Source: JAKVKY01 sp964293585
Lineage (GTDB): Bacteria; Bacillota; Negativicutes; Acidaminococcales; Acidaminococcaceae
Direction of reading: 5' to 3'
DNA length: 7,685 nt
Assembly (NCBI GenBank): GCA_964293585.1
Contig: CAXYYS010000086.1
Span: forward strand, 1 to 7,685
Within the stretch, counting starts at the first letter, position 1; each line of letters begins with the position of its first letter. Shown here piece after piece: positions 1 to 5,115 of the stretch. The translations under genes and the position numbers were made by a program. Below the pieces are notes generated by a model. That model worked only from the letters and a program-made list of their open reading frames with translations, was not told the DNA's origin and made no database searches.

Positions 1-24
1 AGCCATCGCTACGCTCTGGATGAC
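1..24 (-). repeat. Fragment resembling a common intergenic repeat (GTCATCC...GAGCG.AGCGA.GG)
   Basis: Read on the minus strand, these bases give GTCATCCAGAGCG followed by TAGCGATGGCT. From memory this closely resembles the dispersed intergenic word family GTCATCCTGAGCG(A/C)AGCGAAGGATCT found in many gut and environmental bacteria. The window edge cuts it, so its full length is unseen, and no second copy was noticed in the window. It lies in non-coding DNA upstream of the first promoter. The match is by recollection and could be chance. Confidence 0.35.
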
Positions 25-49
25 CGTAGTTACGTTCAAGATAACATAA

Positions 50-89
50 TTGTATGAGCGTGAAATCATGATATAATATATAATATAAT
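50..89 (+). promoter_or_regulatory. Probable sigma-70-type promoter of the protease autotransporter, with staggered -10 boxes
   Basis: A TTGTAT -35-like box (50-55) is separated by 16 bases from a perfect TATAAT (72-77). Two more TATAAT boxes follow at 79-84 and 84-89, made by two tandem copies of ATATAAT (71-77 and 78-84) plus a partial ATAAT. Only the first -10 has good spacing to the -35 box. The expected start lies roughly 35-55 bases before the gene start codon at 139. Confidence 0.6.
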
Positions 90-123
90 ATTGTAAAATT
101 TGTGGTTTACTTATATTTGGTTT

Positions 124-130
124 AGGGAGA
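124..130 (+). promoter_or_regulatory. Ribosome binding site that fixes the start of the protease autotransporter
   Basis: AGGGAGA lies 8 bases before the ATG at 139. The reading frame is open upstream to a TTG at 100, but that codon has no Shine-Dalgarno sequence, and starting there would put 13 extra residues before the signal peptide. Confidence 0.75.
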
Positions 131-138
131 CTGGGACC

Positions 139-3100
139 ATGCAAAAACGTAAATATTTAGCGGCCTTGGTGGTTTTAAGTTTGTGCACAGGTGCTCTGCC
201 TGTTTTTGCAGAGAATCTGCCTGCTTTTTATGATTGGCGCCTATCTGACCAGACGGATAGAACTTCAGCCACAACGGAGAATGTTGTCGGCCCGGTGCGT
301 AACCAAGGCATGTATAGTACTTGCTGGGTCTTTGGCGGCATGGCAAGCTTGGAAAGCAGCTTTAATAGACAAGTGCTGGCTAGTGGGCAAACAAGTCCTC
401 ATAAAGATTTTAGTGAAAGGTATCTGGCTTGGCTGAACTATGCCTTGCCTTTGGATGGCAAAGGTACGGATGGCTATCATGATTCTTTGCATAAACCTCT
501 TACACCTGCTGACCCTTCAGTAACATTTAGTATTTTTAATCAATTAGGAGCAGCACAGTTACTTGTGAGCCCCTTAGTACGTTATGGTATCGCTTCGGAA
601 GCAGAATATACCTATGATACCGATCCAAACGGCATTGACATGGCCGGCGTTAATAGAACAGGTGCTTCCAGCGGTGCTGCCTTACATGATATGTATAATC
701 TTTTGCCAGAGAGTCTTAATGGTACCGGGCTGGACTATTTAAAAAATAATACCGATTATTATAAAACCATGATTAAGAATTTGGGCGTAATTGAAGTTGC
801 TTATATGGCTGGCGCTGATAATGTTGATACTTATCACCATGGTGAATATGGCATTAATCATTGGGTGTCTATCGTCGGCTGGGATGATGACTATGTGCTT
901 CATGATGCTGCCGGCAACATTATGAAAGATGAAAATGGTAACGAGCTTAAAGGTGCCTGGATTGTCCGCAACAGCTGGGGCGACACAGGGGCATCTAATG
1001 GTTATCTGCATATTTCTTATAAGGATTCTTCGTTGCAAGCCGGAGTATTCTATGTAGCAGAAACAGATTCAGGCAGATATACTGCCATTAATACCAATGC
1101 ACCTAAGGGTGGAAATTACATGCTACAAGATTATAATGTTTCTCCCTTAACAGCTACAGGTAATTACACTTTCTCCCATAAGCTGACCAGCGGTTCCAGC
1201 CAGATGCTGAAGGCTGCGGGCTTCTATGTGCCTGAAGATGCAATGAGCTATACGGTTTCTGTAAGCTTCAAGGGTTCTACCCCTGCAGATACAAAGACCA
1301 TTTACACCCAAAGCGGTACTTTTGGTCAAGACGGAACCAGCGCTTACAAAGGCTATCGCACCGTAGATTTTAAGAAGTTTGTTTATGTGCCTAACGGACA
1401 AAATTATTTCATTACGGTGAAGGTGCAAGGGCAGGATGGTGTTACCTACGAGATTCCTTCTTGCGTTAATTTAAGCAGCCTTGATAGCACTACCGGAACC
1501 GATAATGTTACTTTGGCAGACGGTGTTTCTTATCTGTTTGATGCAGCTACACAGACCTGGGTAGATACCAAAAACATGATGGCGTCTCAGAAAGTGACGA
1601 ATTTCAGCGTGCCTTTATATGCACTTGGCAAAAATTCTAACGAAGCTAACGGTGGCGATTTCACGGTAGTTTCTTTGAATGATAATGGTGCCGGCGGCAG
1701 CGAAATTTATTTAGGTAACAAAGGCGAGATTTATGGCACTGATGCACTGCATCCTGAAAGAACAACTCTTTCTAATCTGACCGTAGAACTAACCCAAGGT
1801 TTGACGGATTCCGTTTATGGGGGCCGTATCAGCGGTGCAGGCAGCGTAATCAAGACTGGCGATGGCACCTTCGCACTTTCAGGTCCTAATACATTTACAG
1901 GTGGTACGCAGGTATCAGCTGGTACTTTTGCCCTCACAGGCAGTTTGCAGAGTCCTGTTAACGTAGCAGGCGGCGCTACCTTTACCGGTAACGGTACCGT
2001 TAATGGCAATGTGACCAATAGCGGTACTTTAGCACCGGGACTCACTCCTGCCGCACGTAACTTATATCAGGCCGCTGCCAGTGGTTCAGGCACATCTGCT
2101 CAGTCCTCTGTTGGTACCTTGACAATCAACGGTAATTTGAATTCTACAGGCAACATCGAGATCGCCATGGATTCCCAATATAATAATAGCAAGCTGGCAG
2201 TAAGCGGCGCGAGCACTTTAACAGGCAGCAAGCTGATTGTGACGGGTACTGCCAGACCGATGCTTGAAACTTCTTATACTTATTTGACTTCTCAGGCTGG
2301 CATTACAGGCAACGTAACTGCCACGGATTTATCTGATTTGGTGGGTATGAAGGTTCAAGTGGACGGTAATAATGCCATGTTTCAAGCGTATCAGTTACAG
2401 AGTATAGGATACAATATCCGTGGAAAAACATCTGCTGAAAGCAGTGTGTCCGGAGCCTTGAATAATGACTTGCATAATTTAGTAAACACGGCTCCTTCAT
2501 CTGAAGCAGCGAAGGCTATGAATGCTGTGCTTTATCAGAGTACGAGCGAGGCTGCGACCTTCGTGAAAGAGGTGACAGGTGAGGCAAGGGCCCAGCTCCT
2601 GGGACAGAGCCCCTTAAGCTCTTTAACCGCAGAGACCATTTATAGTAGGATGGATACTGTAGATTTCAGTGGTGCTGTAGCTGTAAGGGCGAAAGCACAG
2701 ACCTTAACCGGTGATGCTCCTACCATTGAGACCAGCTTACCTGTAAGTCTGGATGCAAAAGATAATTTGTGGTTTAAACTCTTTAAAGGTTATGAAACTT
2801 ACAATGCCACTAATGGCAATGTGGCAGATCTGAAGAACCAGAGCTTTGGCGGCGCTGTAGGTTATGATAAGGCCCTCAACCTGACTACCAGGGTGGGCGG
2901 TCTCTTTAGCTACGGCAAGACCCATTACAGCATGGAAAATATCACGGGCGACAGCCATGATTGGCGTCTGGGAACCTATGTAGATCATCGCAACGGTGCT
3001 TGGGATTACCAAGGCCTCCTCAGCTATGGTCATAACCATTATGATATGGATAGATATACCAGCTGGGACGGCAGTACCGTCAACAGTGACTATAAGGCTA

Positions 3101-3573
3101 AGGTTTGGGATGCGGAAGCTAAGGCGAAGTATCTCATTCCTTCTACCCGGAAGAAAGCCTGGCAGGTCGAACCTTATGGCAAGATTATGTATACTCATAA
3201 CACGCAGGATGCTTATAGCGAAACAGGTAATAGCTATTTCAAACAAAACTTAGACAAAGTTGTAAATAACTCTTGGCGTGCTGAAGTCGGTGTGGGCCTG
3301 AAACGCACTATCGGTAAAAATGGCGGCTTAGATGCCAGCGTTGGTTACAAGAGAGTGCTGAGCGGAGCCAATCCGGAACTGAACGGAACCTTTGCCTATG
3401 GTGACAATCAGTTTACAATCGGTACTGATAACGATAAGAACTATTTAACTTATAATATCGGCGTGCATGGCAAATTAGGTGGCAAGTGGACGGGTGCTGC
3501 GGAACTGCGCGGTGAAAAATCTACTAATAACCATAAAGAAATTATCAGCGTCTTTGCCAAGTATAGTTTTTAA
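139..3573 (+). CDS. Autotransporter with papain-like (C1) cysteine protease passenger and lectin-like domain
   Basis: This 1144-residue protein is predicted to be a surface-displayed or released protease. A signal peptide (1-24, cut after VFA) is followed directly by a C1 papain-like domain (about 25-310). The mature N-terminus LPAFYDWR resembles that of papains. The oxyanion Gln56 lies in RNQG, the nucleophile Cys62 in STCWVFG, His241 in NHWVSIVGW and Asn278 in RNSWG, so the active site looks complete. No I29 propeptide is present. Residues about 320-497 match the lectin-like domain that often follows bacterial C1 peptidases (GFYVPEDAMSYTVSV). A passenger-associated transport repeat lies at about 564-600 (GAGSVIKTGDGTFALSG). 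The junction motif TGEARAQLLGQS (813-824) resembles that before many autotransporter barrels. The barrel spans about 870-1144 and ends KYSF with terminal Phe. Only three cysteines occur (16, 62, 442). The substrate is unknown. The gene is flanked by a promoter and a hairpin, so it is probably monocistronic. The barrel looks richer in GC than parts of the passenger. Confidence 0.9.
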   Translation: MQKRKYLAALVVLSLCTGALPVFAENLPAFYDWRLSDQTDRTSATTENVVGPVRNQGMYSTCWVFGGMASLESSFNRQVLASGQTSPHKDFSERYLAWLNYALPLDGKGTDGYHDSLHKPLTPADPSVTFSIFNQLGAAQLLVSPLVRYGIASEAEYTYDTDPNGIDMAGVNRTGASSGAALHDMYNLLPESLNGTGLDYLKNNTDYYKTMIKNLGVIEVAYMAGADNVDTYHHGEYGINHWVSIVGWDDDYVLHDAAGNIMKDENGNELKGAWIVRNSWGDTGASNGYLHISYKDSSLQAGVFYVAETDSGRYTAINTNAPKGGNYMLQDYNVSPLTATGNYTFSHKLTSGSSQMLKAAGFYVPEDAMSYTVSVSFKGSTPADTKTIYTQSGTFGQDGTSAYKGYRTVDFKKFVYVPNGQNYFITVKVQGQDGVTYEIPSCVNLSSLDSTTGTDNVTLADGVSYLFDAATQTWVDTKNMMASQKVTNFSVPLYALGKNSNEANGGDFTVVSLNDNGAGGSEIYLGNKGEIYGTDALHPERTTLSNLTVELTQGLTDSVYGGRISGAGSVIKTGDGTFALSGPNTFTGGTQVSAGTFALTGSLQSPVNVAGGATFTGNGTVNGNVTNSGTLAPGLTPAARNLYQAAASGSGTSAQSSVGTLTINGNLNSTGNIEIAMDSQYNNSKLAVSGASTLTGSKLIVTGTARPMLETSYTYLTSQAGITGNVTATDLSDLVGMKVQVDGNNAMFQAYQLQSIGYNIRGKTSAESSVSGALNNDLHNLVNTAPSSEAAKAMNAVLYQSTSEAATFVKEVTGEARAQLLGQSPLSSLTAETIYSRMDTVDFSGAVAVRAKAQTLTGDAPTIETSLPVSLDAKDNLWFKLFKGYETYNATNGNVADLKNQSFGGAVGYDKALNLTTRVGGLFSYGKTHYSMENITGDSHDWRLGTYVDHRNGAWDYQGLLSYGHNHYDMDRYTSWDGSTVNSDYKAKVWDAEAKAKYLIPSTRKKAWQVEPYGKIMYTHNTQDAYSETGNSYFKQNLDKVVNNSWRAEVGVGLKRTIGKNGGLDASVGYKRVLSGANPELNGTFAYGDNQFTIGTDNDKNYLTYNIGVHGKLGGKWTGAAELRGEKSTNNHKEIISVFAKYSF

Positions 3574-3576
3574 GCA

Positions 3577-3623
3577 ACTAAAAGAAATGAGTTCGGTATT
3601 TTACCGGACTCATTCCTTTTAGT
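3577..3623 (+). terminator. Long hairpin terminator after the protease autotransporter
   Basis: The arms 3577-3598 and 3602-3623 form a 22-bp stem around a TTT loop, with one A/C mismatch and one G-T pair. The left arm starts ACTAAAAG and the right arm ends CTTTTAGT, so the T-run lies inside the stem rather than after it. The hairpin begins 3 bases after the stop codon. Its A-rich left and T-rich right arms could stop transcription from either side. No long T-tract follows, so efficiency is uncertain. Confidence 0.7.
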
Positions 3624-3654
3624 GTTATCCTTAATTTTCGCACAAGCACAAAAC

Positions 3655-3683
3655 TTGTTATGCTGTTAAAATAATGATATGAT
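3655..3683 (+). promoter_or_regulatory. Candidate promoter upstream of the dehydrogenase (distal)
   Basis: TTGTTA (3655-3660), a 17-base spacer and TATGAT (3678-3683) fit a sigma-70-type promoter. If it serves the dehydrogenase, the leader would be about 255 bases long. It could equally be left over from a decayed small gene between the two loci. Confidence 0.4.
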
Positions 3684-3808
3684 TACTAATAAGCATACTG
3701 AACGGGTCCTGGGCAAAGGGAATGTTACAGCTATTTATGCTTGATACCTTGTTGTTATTGCTATGGGGTTCTTAAGCTATGCCTGGTTTGCCAGACATAA
3801 GGGTGAAA

Positions 3809-3836
3809 TTGCTTACCTTAACGATGTATGTATTAT
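3809..3836 (+). promoter_or_regulatory. Candidate promoter upstream of the dehydrogenase (proximal)
   Basis: TTGCTT (3809-3814), a 16-base spacer and TATTAT (3831-3836) form a second plausible promoter. It would give a leader of about 100 bases that includes the hairpin at 3878-3897. It is closer to the gene than the distal candidate and is the simpler choice. Confidence 0.4.
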
Positions 3837-3877
3837 TTACTAAACGGGTGTGAGACAAGGTCCTGGCAGGAAGAAAG

Positions 3878-3897
3878 CCCGGAGCTTATACTCCGGG
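3878..3897 (+). promoter_or_regulatory. GC-rich hairpin in the dehydrogenase leader
   Basis: CCCGGAG (3878-3884) pairs perfectly with CTCCGGG (3891-3897) around the loop CTTATA. No T-run follows, so it is not a standard terminator. It sits 33 bases before the ribosome site and may affect leader stability or bind a regulator. Its function is unknown. Confidence 0.4.
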
Positions 3898-3930
3898 GTA
3901 CGACAATTTACGAATACAAACGAGAAAGAA

Positions 3931-3938
3931 AAAGGAGT
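3931..3938 (+). promoter_or_regulatory. Ribosome binding site that fixes the dehydrogenase start
   Basis: AAAGGAGT lies 7 bases before the ATG at 3946. The frame is open upstream to a GTG at 3850, but the dinucleotide-binding fold begins at once after Met3946 (MKISVIGNGHVG), so the longer form would only add an unrelated Arg/Lys-rich tail. Confidence 0.85.
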
Positions 3939-3945
3939 GCAGAGC

Positions 3946-4896
3946 ATGAAAATTTCGGTCATAGGGAATGGGCATGTAGGTATGGCGGTGTTTGGCAGGT
4001 TGATTTATATGCAGGGGGTAAACGAGCTGGCGCTGATCGGCAGGAACGTGAAGAAGGTTCAGGGCGAAGTGGCAGATTATCTGGACGCGGGCATCCTGGA
4101 CGATGGCGCGCCTCTTGAGCTTACCGCAGGTTCGTATGATGAGGTGGCCGGTTCGGACGTGATTATTTATACCGCAGGTCCTTCCGTTTCGGCCTGGCAG
4201 AACCGCCTGGACATACTGGACGCTAACACCAAGGCGGCGGAGGAAATCTTTACCGCCATCCGCCCCTACTGCAAAAAAGCATGCGTGGTCTGCATCTCTA
4301 ATCCTATCGACGTGCTCACGTACCTGATACCGCAATATGCGGACATGGACCCGGCCCGGGTCATGGGTACGGGTACGCTGCTGGATTCCGCCCGCTTGAA
4401 ACGTTTTATCGCGGACCTGTTTGATGTGGCGCCCCGTTCCATAGAAGCTGTGGCCCTGGGCGAACATGGTTTTACGGCGGCGGTGATGTGGAATTCCATC
4501 AGGATCGGCGGTTTGAGCCTGGATGACTATGCCGCTAAGATGATTGATAAGGATGTGAAGATTAATAAAGACAGCCTGCAGAAAAAGATGCGGGATGCCG
4601 GCTATAAGATTCATGACCAGAAAGGCAGTACGGCCTACGGCGTGGCTAATTCTGCGGCCAGGATCGCCAGTGCCATCATTCATGATAAACGGGAGATCAT
4701 GCCGGTTAGTACGTCCCTGGTAGAAAAATACGGTTTCAGCCACGGCGCTTGTTCGCTGCCCTGCATCATCGGCAGAGGCGGTGTCATGGATACGGTTAAG
4801 TTTAGTATGAGCCCTGAGGAAGAAGCTGCTCTGGCGGTTTCCTTCAAGACGGTGCAGCAGGTCATCCTGGATTTTGAAAAGAGCAGGAAGGCCTGA
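3946..4896 (+). CDS. L-lactate / L-2-hydroxyacid dehydrogenase (LDH/MDH family)
   Basis: This cytoplasmic enzyme of 316 residues, normal for the family, should interconvert a 2-oxoacid and an L-2-hydroxyacid using a nicotinamide cofactor. The Rossmann motif GNGHVG is at 7-12. By alignment in mind with Bacillus LDH, the catalytic and binding residues are present: loop Arg87 (Arg109 in LDH numbering), Asn119 in ISNPID, Asp147 and Arg150 in LLDSAR, and His174 in GEHG. Several positions differ. The end of the second strand reads LIGRN (Gly32-Arg33) instead of LID, so the Asp that selects NAD is missing. The substrate loop is VSAWQNR instead of QKPGETR. Phe176 replaces the Asp of GEHGD. Glu167 replaces the His of the fructose-bisphosphate site. 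L-lactate may therefore not be the true substrate; a bulkier or hydrophobic 2-oxoacid is possible, and malate is unlikely because the Arg expected in that loop is absent. The gene has its own ribosome site and terminator. Confidence 0.87.
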   Translation: MKISVIGNGHVGMAVFGRLIYMQGVNELALIGRNVKKVQGEVADYLDAGILDDGAPLELTAGSYDEVAGSDVIIYTAGPSVSAWQNRLDILDANTKAAEEIFTAIRPYCKKACVVCISNPIDVLTYLIPQYADMDPARVMGTGTLLDSARLKRFIADLFDVAPRSIEAVALGEHGFTAAVMWNSIRIGGLSLDDYAAKMIDKDVKINKDSLQKKMRDAGYKIHDQKGSTAYGVANSAARIASAIIHDKREIMPVSTSLVEKYGFSHGACSLPCIIGRGGVMDTVKFSMSPEEEAALAVSFKTVQQVILDFEKSRKA

Positions 4897-4912
4897 GCCA
4901 TAATTGCGACTG

Positions 4913-4947
4913 ACAGTTCCGGGAAAAAAATCCGGAACTGTTTTTTT
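4913..4947 (+). terminator. Rho-independent terminator after the dehydrogenase
   Basis: ACAGTTCCGG (4913-4922) pairs perfectly with CCGGAACTGT (4932-4941) around an A-rich 9-base loop. A run of seven T (4941-4947) follows, its first base belonging to the stem. The structure begins 16 bases after the stop codon and is a textbook intrinsic terminator. Confidence 0.92.
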
Positions 4948-5019
4948 ATATGCATCAACCATGAAATAAGCAGTTTTTTTCTCCATTCGTACCCAAGTTG
5001 TGACGTCTTATACCTTTTT

Positions 5020-5050
5020 TTGCTAAATTTATATATTTGTGTATTATAAT
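5020..5050 (+). promoter_or_regulatory. Candidate promoter of the AIDA-type autotransporter
   Basis: TTGCTA (5020-5025) can pair with TATTAT (5042-5047, 16-base spacer) or with the overlapping perfect TATAAT (5045-5050, 19-base spacer). The region just upstream is T-rich and the start codon is 65 bases downstream. The preceding terminator implies that the gene needs its own promoter, which supports this call. Confidence 0.55.
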
Positions 5051-5115
5051 AATGATAAGAGTAGACAAATGGCGTCTGGAGAGGGGCATAAGCATACACG
5101 CAAGGAGGTAGCATC

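Larger units (their letters stand above)
3624..3945. other. Intergenic region ahead of the dehydrogenase
   Basis: This spacer of about 320 bases has no convincing intact gene. It holds two candidate promoters (3655-3683 and 3809-3836), a small GC-rich hairpin (3878-3897) and the dehydrogenase ribosome site. Frame 1 from ATG 3679 to TAA 3843 is open except for one TGA (3742-3744); it would encode a hydrophobic stretch followed by WFARHKGE, and may be a gene relic. No riboswitch or T-box signature was recognised in the leader. Confidence 0.5.

Noticed and set aside
1..57. Open frame at the left edge as the tail of an upstream gene (stop TGA at 55-57)
   Set aside because: The 18 codons resemble no family and other frames are open for similar lengths; the repeat-like match to 1-24 explains part of it better.
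100..138. TTG at 100 as start of the protease autotransporter
   Set aside because: It has no ribosome site and would add 13 residues before the signal peptide; the ATG at 139 has AGGGAGA at good spacing.
169..192. Possible lipoprotein signal around Cys16 of the protease autotransporter
   Set aside because: The residues before the Cys are LSL; a lipobox needs Gly, Ala or Ser directly before it. The VFA site at 22-24 is a good signal peptidase I site.
3886..4986. Long antisense open frame across the dehydrogenase
   Set aside because: It is a by-product of GC-rich codons on the other strand; its translation has no family features, and it would run through the terminator.
4998..5003. TTGTGA as a -35 box for the AIDA-type gene
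   Set aside because: The bases 16-18 downstream (around 5020) hold no -10-like hexamer; TTGCTA at 5020 pairs better with TATTAT/TATAAT.
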